A stretch of DNA of 64,000 nucleotides from Malania oleifera (taxonomy: Eukaryota; Streptophyta; Magnoliopsida; Santalales; Ximeniaceae): positions 100,688,991 to 100,752,990 of the forward strand of contig NC_080423.1 in assembly GCF_029873635.1 (NCBI RefSeq), written 5' to 3'. A model generated the notes under the pieces. The model worked only from the letters and a program-made list of their open reading frames with translations. It was not told the DNA's origin and ran no database searches. This document shows positions 45,306-57,850 of this stretch, piece after piece; positions within the stretch are counted from its first letter, which is position 1, and every line of letters begins with the position of its first letter. The translations under genes were made by a program, and so were the position numbers.

Positions 45306-45911
45306 TGTTGTGTTTTTGTGGCTTTTATACTTGGTGGAGTGCATAAACAAAGGAAGAAAAACATATGTGAAGTCATTGGTGCAGTGCAGCAGACATTTGT
45401 TGATGAATTAGGCCTATTCGTCGACAAATTGAGATACCAAGAACTGATAAAAATTCAAACATTCAGAAGTTATCTACGAATATGTCTAATTCATCAACGA
45501 ATGGAGATACCGAGAGCAGATAAAATTCAAACATTCAGAAGTTATCGACGAATATGCTTGATTCATTGACAAATTAACTCAGGGCCACGAGGATGATTTC
45601 AAATTTTAAATATGAACATTAGAACAACTGGGTATTTGGAGGAAAGCCTCCGCGGGGTTGTTAAATATGCCATTATGGGTATATTGAAGTAGAAGAAGAT
45701 CATTGTAATACCATTGTATTGTGTACTTTGTTTTTCTTAGTGAAACCTTTGTCGATTGCTCTCATAGATGTAAGGTTTGTCGAACCACATAAATCTTTGT
45801 GTGGATTCTTGTTACTTTCAGATATATTGTGTGTGTGAATTATATTTTGGTTCTTCATTGTTTGCTGCGTTTATATTCCGATGAGTAATCCCATATTCAT
45901 TTTTAGCAACA
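45306..45911 (+). mobile_element. Copia 3' LTR
   Basis: Starts TGTTGTGTTT after the polypurine-type stretch and ends TTTTTAGCAACA; about 606 bases. It holds a 72-base tandem duplication (45433-45576) and variants of the TTCGTCGACGAA motif: 'attcgtcgacaaatt' (45417-45431), 'attcatcaacgaatg', 'ttatcgacgaat'. The 'gtacttttgttttt...ccttgtcgattgc' part may hold the polyadenylation region. Confidence 0.72.
45433..45576 (+). repeat. 72-base tandem duplication in copia LTR
   Basis: 'aaattcaaacattcagaag' occurs at 45451 and again at 45523, with matching flanks. Each unit carries two TTCGTCGACGAA-like motifs. Confidence 0.85.
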
Positions 45912-46141
45912 AATAAAAATAAAAATAAAGCAACTCTGAATTTAAAATACAATTGAGATTAAAAAAAAAAAGCCATAAAATTTATAAAGACTTGAAAAAA
46001 TATAAAAAATGTCTAAAAAAATTACATTTTTTTAAAAATTGTTGTGCAATAAGATTATTGTGCAATACAAAAAAAAAAAGACTTTTAAATTATACCAATG
46101 ACTAAGTTGTACTCATAGAAACAAAAGGATGCATAAAATAT
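45912..46141. other. Short AT-rich spacer
   Basis: Poly-A-rich DNA between the copia LTR and the LINE tail; nothing recognised. Confidence 0.5.
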
Positions 46142-46175
46142 AAAAACAAAACAAAAACAAAAACAAAACCAAGCC

Positions 46176-48134
46176 TTAGTCCCACTTAGTGGGGTCGGCT
46201 ATATGAATCATTTTCCGCCAATTTATGCGATCATGTACCATTTCTTTTGGTAGATTCAAGGATATCAAATCCTTACTCACTATCTCCTCCCAAGTTATTT
46301 TAGGTCTACCCCTACCCCTTCTACTGCCCCCCACAATAACTAAGTCACTCTTCCTCATAGGTGCACTATAAGGCCTACGTTGCAAGTGTCCATACCATCT
46401 AAGTCGTCCCTCCCTCATCTTATCTTCTATAGGAGCTACACCTAACTTACCACGAATGTGTACATTCCTCAATTTATCTTTCAATGTTATACCACTCATC
46501 CATCGAAGCATCCTCATCTCGACAACTTTTACTTTTTGGATATTATGTTTCTTCGTTGCCCAACATTCCGATCCATATAGCATAGCTGGTCTTATAGCTG
46601 TCCTATAAAACTTCCCTTTCAATTTTAATGGTATTCTACGATCACATAGCACACTTGAAGCACTTCTCCATTTTACCCAACCTACTTTAACTCTATGCAT
46701 TACATCATCTTCAATTTCTCCTTCAACTTGCATAATAGAACCAAGGTATCGAAATCTACAAGTGCTATTTATTTCTTCATCATCAAGTTTAACTTTGTCT
46801 CCAATATTCCTCATATCATTACTAAAATTACATTTCATATATTATGTTTTATTTCTACTTATCCTAAAGCCTCTAGATTCCAAAGCTTCTCTTCATAATT
46901 CTAACTCAGCCTCTACTTCATCCCTAGTTTTGTCAATTAATACAATATCATCTGCAAACAACATACACCAAGGAACCTCCTTTTGAATACTCTTAGTCAA
47001 TTCAAAAATATAAGGACTCAAAGCATATCCTTGATGTACACCTATGGTAATTGGAAATTCTCTAGTTTCTCCATCTATAGTCTTTACACTAGTCATTACT
47101 CCATCGTACATATCCTTAATGACATCGGTATACCTACAACATATACCTTTTTTTCTAAAACCCACCATAGAACTTCCCTAGGTATCCTATCATATGTTTT
47201 CTCAAGGTCAATAAATATCATATGCAAGTCCATCTTTTTTTCCCTAAACTTTTCCATTAATCTTCTTAAAAGATAAATAGCTTCTGTGGTAGATCTCCCA
47301 GGCATAAAACCAAATTGATTTTCTGAGATCTTCATTTCTAACCTTAATCTTTGTTCAACTACTCTTTCCCATAGTTTCATCGTATGACTCATAAGTTTAA
47401 TTCCACGATAGTTATTACAATTTTGAATATCTCCTTTATTTTTGTATATAGGTATTAAAGTGTTTTTCCTCCATTCATCTGGCATTTTCTTAGTTTTTAC
47501 AATTGTATTAAATAAATTAGTTAACCATATAATTCCATTATCACCCAAGCATTTCTAAACTTCAATTGGGATGTTATCTGGTCCCATGGCTTTCCCATTT
47601 TTTATCTTTTTTAGTGCAAACTTAACTTCGTTAACTCTAATTTTGCGAATAAATCTTATATTTTTAGTCTTTTCCTCATTTGACAATTCTAAGTTTAAGT
47701 CTTCTATTTGGTTTTCGTTAAACAACTTACTAAAGTAACTTCGCCATCTTTCTTTAATATCTTCATCCTTAACCAAGACAATATCATCCTCACTTTTTAT
47801 GCGTTTTACATTTCCTAAGTGCTTGCTCTTCCTTTCTCTAGCTTTAGCAAGTTTAATATATCTCTTTCCCCTTCTTTTGTACCTAATTTATCATACAAAC
47901 TATTAAATAATCTATATTTAGCTTCACTAACGGCCCTTTTTGCATCATTTCTTGACTCCTTATATTTTTCAAAGTCATCTCTATTTCTACATTTTTGTCA
48001 CGTTTTATACCAAATTCTTTTTGTCTTTATGATTTTTTGTACATCTTTATCCCCCCACCAATTTTCTTTGCTATTCGAGAATCTTCCCCTTGATTCACCT
48101 AAAATCTCTTTTGTTATCTTTTTAATAGAGCTAG
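46176..48134 (-). pseudogene. LINE reverse transcriptase and C-terminal domain
   Basis: From VKDEDIKERWRSYFSKLFNE (47776) through KNGKAMGPDNIPIEV and then TAG at 47552-47554 in place of Trp (EVWK), KNKGDIQNCNNYRGIKLMSH, SENQFGFMPGRSTTEAIYLL, a frameshift near 47155, HQGYALSPYIF and the active site LFADDIVLID (around 46930-46960). Another stop lies near 46840, then the C-terminal part (MLYGSECWATKKHNIQKVKV) ends IHIADPTKWD at 46176. The catalytic Asp pair is kept. Inactive through stops and frameshifts. Confidence 0.88.
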
Positions 48135-48980
48135 TTAATCTATTCCAAAGAGTATTTGTATCCATCCCATCCTGTAAGGTCCAATCCCCATTTTGATCAT
48201 TTTATCTTTAAATTTTATTATATTTTCTCCTTTTAGATTCCACCATCTAGTTCTCCTACCCTGGTTTATTTTATCCTTTTTCTTCCATTTTTTAATACAT
48301 ATATCTAACACTACGACTCTATGTTGTGTGCTTAAGCTTTCACCTGGAATAACTTTACAATCCTTGCATGATAAACAATCTACCCTCCTAGTTAAAAAAA
48401 AATCTATTTGATTTCTATTTTGTCCACTTTTAAAGGTTATTAAGTGTTCTTCTCTCTTCTTAAAGCAAGTATTTATTATACTAAAATCATATGACATAGC
48501 AAAGTCTAAGATCATCTCCCCAGACTCATTTTTGTCTCCATGTCCATATCCTCTATGTATCCTCTCATAATTTTTATTATCTCTTCCAACGTGTCCATTC
48601 AGATCTCCTCCTACAAATATTTTCTCCATCCCTGGTATGCCTTGTATAATATTATCCATATCTTCCCAAAATTGTCTCTTAAGATTTTCTGCTAAGCCTA
48701 CTTAAGGAGCATAAGCACTAATGATATTTATTATCTCTTGTCCTAATACCATCTTGATTTCTATAATTCTATCCCTTACTCTAGTTACATCCACAACGCT
48801 AACTTTTAAGTTTTTTTCTATAATAATGCCTACTCCATTCTTATGTTTTTCTTTTCCAGTGTACCAAAGTTTAAATCCTGATTTATCGATTTCTCTAACT
48901 TTCTCCCCCACCCACTTAGTTTCTTTAAGGAAAATTATATTAATTATTCTTCTAATCATTGTATCCACAATTTCCATGCT
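48135..48980 (-). pseudogene. LINE AP-like endonuclease
   Basis: Nicks the target DNA to start target-primed reverse transcription. Motifs in order: LKETKW (the metal-binding Glu region), SAYAP, then TAA at 48702-48704 where the family has Gln (SAYAPQVG), GGDLNGHVGRD, QIDFFLTRR and STQHRVVVLDI (catalytic His region). The N-terminal start is unclear. Often annotated in plant genomes as 'craniofacial development protein 2-like'. A frameshift follows at about 48135. Confidence 0.86.
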
Positions 48981-49345
48981 TTTACCCGTAAGTGTCTATA
49001 TATTCCAAGTTGCTAATCTAATCCTAGTTTCCTGAACTAACGTCTTTACCTGCCCACGTCCATAATGATGTAGGAATCCTCGCATATTTGACACCGTACC
49101 CGGGCGCTGACACGGCGTGTCGCTTCAGGGCGACGACCTAGCCCACCCTCGCCTACTTTTCACTACACCCGGGTGGTTCAAGTGCAACGCATCGCTCGTA
49201 GGGGACGTCCCAGCAAATATTCCGTAAGGATTCATATCATAGCGATCTGACAAATTTTACGCTGGCTGTCAGCTACCTAACGCAACCCTCCTCCTTAACC
49301 AGGGCTTGGGACTGGCTGTGTGTGAAAAAATTAGGACATTAAGTG

Positions 49346-49834
49346 CATCGTAGGCGGAGTTTGATAGAACTTATAATTTTTGTTCATAATAAAGCATAAG
49401 TCTTGTGCCATACAACTCCATATGACATTTTGATAATAACATAAGATAATGGTGTTGCTAAATTCCACCTATTATGGTGGTTTAGATGGTTGAAGTTGTG
49501 TAGAATATTTGAGTTTTACTGTATTTTGGGGTCGTTTCACGCGTAAAGCATGATTGCATAATAAATAGTTACATAGAAAATGAATAAAATACTTCAAAAA
49601 CATAAATAGAACGGTCAGAATATAAGTTTTTATATATCATGTGAGTTATAGATGAAAAATATGAAATTATAGTTTTCATTAGAATGATTGTGTTGGTGTG
49701 TAGACTAGTGCAAGTTTTTTGCTAGTGCCAACAAGTCACACATATTTGTTTGAACCATAATTGAAATAAGTATTAGAACAAAAAATAGTTAATTTACACA
49801 TAATAGATGAGTCTATTAATTAAATATTTCATGT
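49346..49834. other. No gene seen
   Basis: AT-rich spacer between the LINE 5' end and the LTR F target duplication. No open frame of interest. Confidence 0.5.
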
Positions 49835-51896
49835 AAAATTGTAACGACCTGCTTAAATATATTCGTATAATAAAACATAATTAGTAACAAAGTCAACTCG
49901 AACTTGTGGGTAGCGGACACCTGTCATACACTGCGGAACCTAGACAACAGTAAATGTGAATCACATTCATCAACCATAATTTACATAATACCAGAGCCTA
50001 CTACATCTCCAATATACTGTGTTTATATACAATCTCCAAAACATAAAACATCTTACAACAAAAATCTCCCGATCCTAGATCAACACTTACCCTTCTAGCA
50101 GGGAAGCTCAACTCACTCAGCGGCGGCCCTGACCCGCCAGTCTCTCTGGGTTTCCTGAAAATCATTTAATGTTAAGAGGTGAGACATTTCTCAGCAAAGG
50201 AAAATAAACTAAATACAGTTGTGTGTCAAACATGAATACTTAATGATAATATAGATATACAGTACAATCTTCATACCAGAAAACATTTATCATTTAATAA
50301 TTGCAAAAACGTGTACTTTCATATTTCTAATAACTCACACTAATCATAACTATCTGGTATAGCTAATAATACTGAAAACATACCCAAGATGAATAGTTAG
50401 CTGATGTCATGTATTACCCCTATAACGGGTTGTGCAGCCTGAAGGCGGGACTCGACAATGGTTGGCCGACCACTACCGAGTCAAAAAGGTCTATAAGTAT
50501 GATGGGCCTGCCACACCCTGGTCTGGACTGCCGGGTAGACGTCTACAACTCTACACTGAAAGCCACATCGATTATCCATCTCCCACCCCCTCGTGGGGTG
50601 GTTAGCACCAATCTGAACATAGATATCTGATCTATAAGCTACGGTATCGTGCTCCTGAACTGAACTAAACTAACATCCGGGTTCTGATAACATATAATAT
50701 ATGATAATATAGCGTTTAATATAAATGGATTGATAGCATTTTCTATAATTTTATAAATACGGCCTCGCGCCAAACATTTTATAAATACGGCCTTGCGCCG
50801 AAATCATACATAAAACATGGCCTCACGCCTTGCGCCGAATATCTCATACATATAATTCTGAATAATAAATCAATTATCATGTATTTTCAATATCATTATG
50901 TACTGTATTATTTCATATTCCTGAAAACATGTTTTACTCATAAAATTGTCACATCATAATACTTTTCATGAAAAATAATATTCATGCCACACATAGTTGA
51001 GTAAATTCGTACATTTCATTCTAAAATTACATTTCCTGTATAACAACAGTATTTTCCTAAATATGCATTTTCTCAATAATATTCAAATATAATACAAGTT
51101 TCCCTAAAAATTAATTTACTGATAAATAATAATAATATGCGTGGAAAATAATTCTTTTAGTTTATTCCCTTACCTAGTACTAAAAAGAAACCCCCCCTAA
51201 AAACCTACTCGTTCTATACCCACAGGGTTCCCCGAGCAACACCCTCAAACCAACAACTCAAAGAACTAAACTTCAATATTTTCACGTAAGTATCATTTCC
51301 TATAACTGCGGAAAGAACAAATTTTGCATAAAAAGTCTTACCTCAACCCAGGGATGAATTTCAACTTGCTTCCACCAACGATCCGCTCCGATAGATTTAG
51401 AGAAAACTTCCCCAGGAGTGTCGTGGTGGCCTCGGATCGTCGATCCGATGAACGATGGAGCCGAAATCAAAAAAAGAGGAGAGAGAAACCGAAGGGAGAG
51501 AGAGTGTGTGATTTTTCTTAATTTTTTGCGTTTAAATCCAGGTTTTGGGTTATTTATAGGGTCGGATTCGTTGACGAGACACGTCACCTCGTCGACGAGT
51601 CCTATAGAAAGTTCGTCGATGAACCTGCACCTTCGTTGATGAATTTCAGATTTCCCCAAAATCCTCTCTCGGTATCTTCTCGTCGATAAAACTTGTCTTC
51701 GTCAACGAGGCCCTCTTGTACCCTCATCAACGAATCCCCTGTGTTCATCGACGAGGACTTGATAAATATCCTCGATTATTACTCCCAAAGTGCAATGTCG
51801 TCAACGAACGCTTCTGCTACCTCCTTCTGTTTCTGTTTTCATTTCCCTCTCTCTTTTTTATTTAAATACCATTATTCTTAGGGTCATTACAAAAAT
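49835..51896 (-). mobile_element. Solo gypsy LTR F with duplication AAAAT
   Basis: LTR 49840-51891 (2052 bases). In plus coordinates it runs TGTAACGACC to GGGTCATTACA; flanks 49835-49839 and 51892-51896 are both AAAAT. Internal marks are on the minus strand: palindrome array (51567-51815), TATA box CCTATAAATAA (about 51550-51560), splice donors GTAAGACTTT (near 51342) and GTAAGGGAAT (near 51176), hairpin units (50758-50843), the 'acggtatcgtgctcc' palindrome variant (50641), the stem-loop with a G-U wobble (50406-50426), acceptor-like TTTTCAGGAAACCC (near 50155) and donor GTAAGTGTTG (near 50094). Confidence 0.92.
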
Positions 51897-53569
51897 AGTA
51901 TTGATTTATTCTATAGAGAAGACCCTAATGCATCATTAATGTTGGTATTGACAATAACTAAGCACTTATTGAATGGAAAATGTATTATAGTTGTTAATGA
52001 CATAAACAACCTATTTGAAGAGGAGGAAGTAGTGTTTAGGGCCATTTATTTTAAGGGATTGTATGAAACCACAGAAAAAAATACTTATCTGAACAAAAAA
52101 TATTTAAAAGTAGTATAAGATTATTTATTATAAGTATTTTTTTATATTAATATTTTTTTTATAATATACTTATTTTCTTAAAAAGAAAAGCAGTTTGGAA
52201 GATTTCTTTAGAAATAAGTACTTATTTAAATACCTTTTTCTAAAAGTATTTTTAAAAATAAATACTTATTTAAGTGTAAAGTTAACACTGTTTATTGACA
52301 CAATTGCTTTTAAAAAAAGTACTTTTATGAAAAAGTAATTATTTTATAAGGCATTCGAAACGGAGGCCGAGTTGATCAAGTAACAATGGCACTTGCAGAT
52401 AAATGCAAGCTTCCATATTCTAGTTTTGGTTGGATAAGTAATATTGAGAGAAAACAGTAATATATACTAAATTTCACTCCACCTCAGTTGACGTGTATGG
52501 TAGTGATGGTGTCTTAATTTTATGCCACATCAGTTGTCCCCACTCTTGAACATATGAAATACTTTCCTTAGCTTAATGCTTGCATATTTTTAGAACCACA
52601 AATAGGTAGCCCAAGTGACACTTGAGCCACCAAATTGCTTATCTTACTAATAAGTCGGAAAATTGTCAAATGTTCGAAAAAGTTTGAGTCTTCCCTTTGA
52701 GCCACCAAACCGCTGCGTTAAGCAAGAGAACATTGTTGCAAACTGTTTCTATTAGTTATTTTTAACATTTTTTGACTCGAGCCAATTCGTCATTCACCTT
52801 TACTGAATCAAGCCAAAATGTATACCCAAATCTGAGCTAGTTTTTTACTATTCTATTTGCTTAATTTGAGCCATGAAGTTATTTTTAACTTGAATATTGC
52901 TTTTATTTGGCCCAATTTGAGTTATTTTTTGTAAAATATAATTCGTGAAACTACTTTCAAGTTGAATTTTGCCCTCATTTGGATCAATTTACACAATTTT
53001 TGTACAATTTGAGTCAGTTTCCCTCCTATCGTCTAGATTCGAGCCATTTCTCATTCTTTTAATCACATAGCCTTTTAGCCAAGCCAAAATGCTCTTTCCT
53101 AATGGCCAAGTAGATTTTTTGGCTAAGCAAAGACAGAGACTTGTCGAAACTGAATTCTATCTGGGGGTGCTAACAAATGGGAGTTGTATGGTGATCTTCA
53201 AATAAGAAAACCTAAAAAACATAAAGACTCTACTAGGATGGCATGAATGATTTAGAAGTAGTGCCACCTTTATTTTTTAAAAAGCAAAATAAATGAAAAG
53301 AGCCTAAAAGATCTACAAATTAGAGAAAAGGGTTTGGAATATACTTGTGCGTAGAAAAGGTGGTTGATTTGTTATTCAGTCAACCAGCATGCACCCCTAC
53401 TAACGCCCATTCTAAGCAGGGTTACCACTAACACATGTACATCTTGAATAGAAAGAAAAATAAGGGAATTTTTTTTTCTTCGGTCATCTAATGAAAGGTC
53501 ATTATCCAAAAAGTCCATACAATATGATCAAAAACCCTAATATGCTTTTATTTATTTATTTTTAAGTGT
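51897..53569. other. No gene seen
   Basis: AT-rich, with repeated 'aagtatttttaaaaataaat' stretches at 52060-52340 and text-like repeats of 'ttgagccaccaaa' at 52621-52720. Perhaps old transposon debris; nothing diagnostic. Confidence 0.45.
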
Positions 53570-55760
53570 GGCTTTGTAACGATCCTAACCCGCCACGTGA
53601 GCCTGAAGTGTTACTTTAGTGACGTCAGTGTACCTGATACCTTATTCATCAAGTATAAAACACACATACGTAGCGGAAATAAAATATAAAATGCTCAAAT
53701 TACATTACCAGAGTTCTAACTATCTTTATGCACAAAAGTATCCATTTTCACATAACTACAACCCAAAAAACTAAGCAAAAATAAAATTTCTATCTACACA
53801 CTACCTACATAAATTTACACCACTAGCCCGGCTCCTCTAACCCGTTTGACTCGATCTCTAGGATTTCCTGAAAAGACAATGTGTAAAGTAGGGGTGAGGC
53901 ACAACTCAGTAAGGGAAAGACTAAGTTAATGTCAGTGTATGGCCAGCATGCATTTGGTGTACAGAAAATAACCAGTTCACTAAATAGATAAATACATTTA
54001 TGAAAACATTCTTATTTTACATTCACACACACAATTAGCCGAGAATAAGGAAGATTACCCGCCCATACAAGTAGTTTCCCTCTGCTCTAGTACCATTACT
54101 GCTACCAGGGCACTCACCTTTCTCAGTTAGCCCTCGAAATTATCTTATTAAATAACCGTATTCACATAAATTAACAGATATGCATATAAGACACTCCTTA
54201 TGACAAACACGCCATTTACATCCCTATGGCACGGGTTGTGTGGCCCGAAGGTTGGACTAATGTCTTGGGGGATCCACCCAAACAGTAGTCATCTATACTC
54301 TCCGCTAACATACTGCGCGGGTACACGCAACTCCAACTGCTGGTCCGATTGCCCTCACCCAAGGGTGCATTCTCCTCACGTAGGCAAATCGGATAAGGCC
54401 ACCCTACACCTCTCAGCACAGGTGTGGGCGCACACGGCCACATCACAAATCTCTAGCAACGGTACCGTGCTTACACTACATTGGTCCCCAAGATTCCTAA
54501 AGCATATCATGCAATTTAAATAATAGAAAATAGCATTTAAAACATCATTTCACATATATTTCTTGTTATTCCAAAAACTTGGCCCCCGGCCAAAAATACA
54601 ATTCAGCATATAACCATCAATTAAAACTTGGCCCTCGACCATCAAATAATAATCCTGGCCCTTGGCCAATCAAACGATACCTGACCACTGGCCGTTAGAT
54701 CAAACCTCTGCATTTCATAAACAGTTCTAGTATTTCCACAAGCATTTCTAGTATTTTTCACAACAATTCTAGTATTTCAAAATCTCAAATCTAGATATAC
54801 AATAATCCATACAAATTAAATCATCTACCACACAAATTTTCACATTTTAACATATCCATATAAATAATCAAGCTTTCCACCATTCATTTTATTCAAAAAT
54901 ATCATTCCATATATCCTACGTTTGTAAAACCCATTTTGAACGGTTGGTTTTCAAAATAGCCTTTAAATTCTCAAATGAATAAATATATGTATAAATTTAT
55001 ATAAACATAATAGTTAAATGGATTCAAATTTCATAAAATTACTGACTTAACTTAATCCCTTTACTTGATTCCTAAAAAAAAAAACCCCGATAACACCCCG
55101 GCTTACGCTCTAGGTGTTAAAAAGCCCCTAAACCCTGAAATTCAAATTTCACCATATTATTTGTCATAATTCCTAGAGTAACTTTCCCTAAAATTTCCCT
55201 AAATTTTGAATACCTTAAGTAGCCTAATAAAAGCCTAAATTATCAAACTTACCCCCGATTTATGATTGGTACCTCGGAACTCCAATTCGAAAACTGGCTC
55301 CGATTAGATTGTAGAGAATCTCCCCACGAGTCTCTAGGCAATTTTTGTTCATTAATGGGGCTTATAGTTTAAGAAAAATTGAGGTAAGTTTGAGATTTGG
55401 CCTTACCCCAGGAGATATGCTTATGTCGCTCTTACGACAGATCCGCTCTAGTAGAAATGTCGGTGGCGATGAGCAAAGTCCAACGGTATTTTCAGATTTT
55501 TGATCAGTCGAATAATGGAGATGTGATGGAGGAGAGTGGGAGAGAGGAGACGAGGAGACGAAGGAAATGAACAGAGAAGTGAGAGAGACAGAGGACGCAG
55601 ACGTTGGGCTTCTCTGTAAAATCAAACCCGAGATTTCAATCTCAGGTTTGATTCTTATCCCTTTTACATAATATCTATTATTATAATAATATATTAATTA
55701 ATTTTTAAAAAAAATTTAATTTTTTTAATAATAATATTTTTTAAGGATTACTACAGGCTT
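53570..55760 (-). mobile_element. Solo gypsy LTR I with duplication GGCTT
   Basis: LTR 53575-55755 (2181 bases); flanks 53570-53574 and 55756-55760 are both GGCTT. Read on the minus strand: TGTAGTAATCC start, AT-rich stretch, hairpin (arms 55621-55635 and 55638-55652, 14 of 15 matched plus one G-U), purine/pyrimidine tract, 'ctactagagcggatct', GTAAGGCC donor (near 55405), GTAAAGGGAT donor (near 55060), self-complementary GGCC units (54580-54695), ACGGTACCGT (54459-54468), the stem-loop GCCAT/ATGGC (54208-54233), TTTTCAGGAAATCC (near 53875), and the end GGATCGTTACA. Confidence 0.92.
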
Positions 55761-55821
55761 CAAGAAACCTAAATTTGAAATTTAAAAGATGGAGAAAATG
55801 AGATTTTATTTAATTGGAATC
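55761..55821. other. Short flank between LTR I and copia LTR
   Basis: About 60 bases of unique-looking AT-rich DNA that hosted both insertions. Confidence 0.4.
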
Positions 55822-56430
55822 TAATAGGAAATTTAATAAAATAAAAATATTAAAATTATACACAAATAAAAAATACAAATAACCATGATTCATAAATAGA
55901 CTGAGACACGGATACCTCACTCTCTTTAAGGAGATTCAAGTCCTCTGCGGTTTATTGGCTTAACTAACATACCAGTGCAGCAGAACTCCTCAAGACTTGT
56001 CTCCCTCAAGATACAACAAGTCGATTTGAATCGTATGACTCTCTTCAATTCTGCACAAATAGAGAAGTCCAAAGCACCACAAAAAAACACCTTTCTTTAC
56101 TTGTCAAACTTTCTAAACTCAAAATAATGATGATATGATGAGAATGAGGATAAGAAATTGTTGTGATTGATGTGTTGTGCTAATGCCTCAAGGGTCTATT
56201 TATAGGCACAAATGACCCTTCATTCTCCATGTACTTAATAAGTTATGTATATATTAAGTAGATACAACCCTACATTCAAGGTTCATTCATATAATTAATC
56301 TTATGCATTTATAAGATACATGAATCAATGATCATAACACAACCCAAAGTACATATTCTTTTCCAATATAACAATAAAATAATAATATTATAATGCATAA
56401 AAAATATAATAATATTAAAATACACCAACA
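55822..56430 (-). mobile_element. Copia 3' LTR (reversed) of the internally deleted element
   Basis: About 609 bases. The part at 55825-56020 is repeated at 58453-58646 ('cagcagaactcctcaagact', 'aggaaatttaataaaataaa'), which makes these the two LTRs. On the minus strand it begins TGTTGGTGTATT at 56430. It contains a TATA-like CTATAAATAGA (about 56202-56212) before the presumed start of transcription. Confidence 0.8.
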
Positions 56431-56919
56431 ATGAAGGTGTGCTCTGCATTGAACCTTCACTTAGCGAACAATAATCTTTACTCCAAAGTCAATAGTGGTC
56501 TCAGACTTAAACTATGTCTGCTTAAGGGAAATAAAGTATTACTGCTAACATATTATCATTCAGGTGTTGACATGAGCTTTAATAGCCAGCACGTTTCGAC
56601 CTTGTGCTAATCCCAGTTTCATGAGTATATTTGAAAATAAGCCCAATTTTCATAGAGAGCAACCCCACTCCCATGCTCACATAAGTGAAATTTGTCAAGG
56701 GTGTTCATGTAACTCTAACACCCCACTCATAAGAGATACAAATTATCATTAAGAATTTTAAAAACTCAACCTTCTCCGCTACAGGATAAATGCACTTACA
56801 CCATATGGATGAATTTAAAAATAATAGTGCATTTCTTACAACCACCATATGATTCGTGCTTCCTATTGAACCCAATTACATGATCTCTGATCCTTGGGTT
56901 GGGTATCCTCATACGTGGT
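56431..56919 (-). other. Copia 3' untranslated region
   Basis: Non-coding DNA between the end of pol and the 3' LTR; it holds 'atgcccattgag...' type sequence but no frame. Confidence 0.5.
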
Positions 56920-57850
56920 TCATGATTTTACGGGCTTTAATCCCATCCACCTTGATGCATTCCAGACTCTTTCTATTGCTAAGGCCTTAGTTAATGGATG
57001 CGCAATATTTTCAAAAAATTTTATATAACTCACATTAATGATGCCACTACTCAAATGTGATCTCACAGTACTGTTTTTTCTTCTTATAGGTCTAAATTTA
57101 CCGTTATAATAACGATTGTTCATTCTATCAATTGTAGTAATACTATCACAATTATTTTGGATAGGTGGTATTGATTTTTCCCAAAATAAGATTTCATACA
57201 ACATATGTCACAACCAACTTGCTTCTCCACTAGCTGATGCTAAAGCAATAAGCTGAGCTTCCATAGTTGAATTAGAAATTTTTATTTATTTTTTATATTT
57301 TCAGCAAATAGCACAACCACCTAAAGTAAAAATATAACCCGTGGTAGAGAGAGAAACATCTAACAAAGTATTTCAATTGGCATCACAAAAACCTTCAAGT
57401 ACAGCAGGATACTTCATAAAAAATAAGCCATCATTTTTTGTACCAACTAAATATTTCATTACACGTTCAAAAGCAATCCAATATTCTCTGCCCCGCTTGA
57501 TTGAAAATCTACTAAGTATTCTTACTGCATATGCAATGTTAGGTCTAGTTAAATTAGTTGCATGTCATAGGCTACCAATAATGCTACTATATTCCTCTTG
57601 ATTACCAACTCCATTTTCATTTTTAACAGGAAATAAAAGTGATTACTTGAATCAAAATGAGTAGTAACATGCTTGAAATTATTATAGCCATATTTATTCA
57701 TAATTTTTCAATGTAATGCGACTGATAAAGAAATATACCATCACACGATCTTGTAATTTTCATTCCTAAAATAAACATTAGTCTCACTTAAATCTTTCAT
57801 CTAAAAAATATTTTTTAGCATAGTTTTCGATTCCTTAAAAAAAGTGCAAC
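56920..57850 (-). pseudogene. Copia RT C-terminus and RNase H
   Basis: The last open part reads CDSITTIDRMNN, KFRPIRRKNSTVRSHLSSGI and IAHPLTKALAIERVWNASRW, the usual copia RNase H end (CDSxxAI, HIRxRHxxVR, ADPLTK). Higher coordinates (57200-57850) contain decayed RT/connection sequence, including 'RQPMQLI' and 'GYFTLGGCAICW'-like words between stops. Frameshifts and stops throughout; there is no YVDD box, so most of RT is deleted. Confidence 0.8.

Larger units (their letters stand above)
46142..49345 (-). mobile_element. Nearly complete RTE-clade LINE
   Basis: Minus-strand non-LTR retrotransposon. The 3' end reads 'gtgggactaaggcttgg' followed by a short TTTTG/TTTTTG repeat tail, characteristic of plant RTE elements rather than a poly-A tail. 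The 5' region (about 49040-49345) matches the GC-rich plant RTE leader I know, with 'ggactggctg', 'cagccagc' and 'gcacttgaaccacccgg' on the minus strand. One long ORF encodes an endonuclease and a reverse transcriptase, disabled by two frameshifts and several stops. It belongs to the same family as the fragment at 2395-3440. No target duplication was confirmed. Confidence 0.88.

Noticed and set aside
46695..48411. Plus-strand frames of 70-125 residues rich in Ser, Phe and Leu
   Set aside because: Antisense shadows of the LINE ORF on the minus strand.
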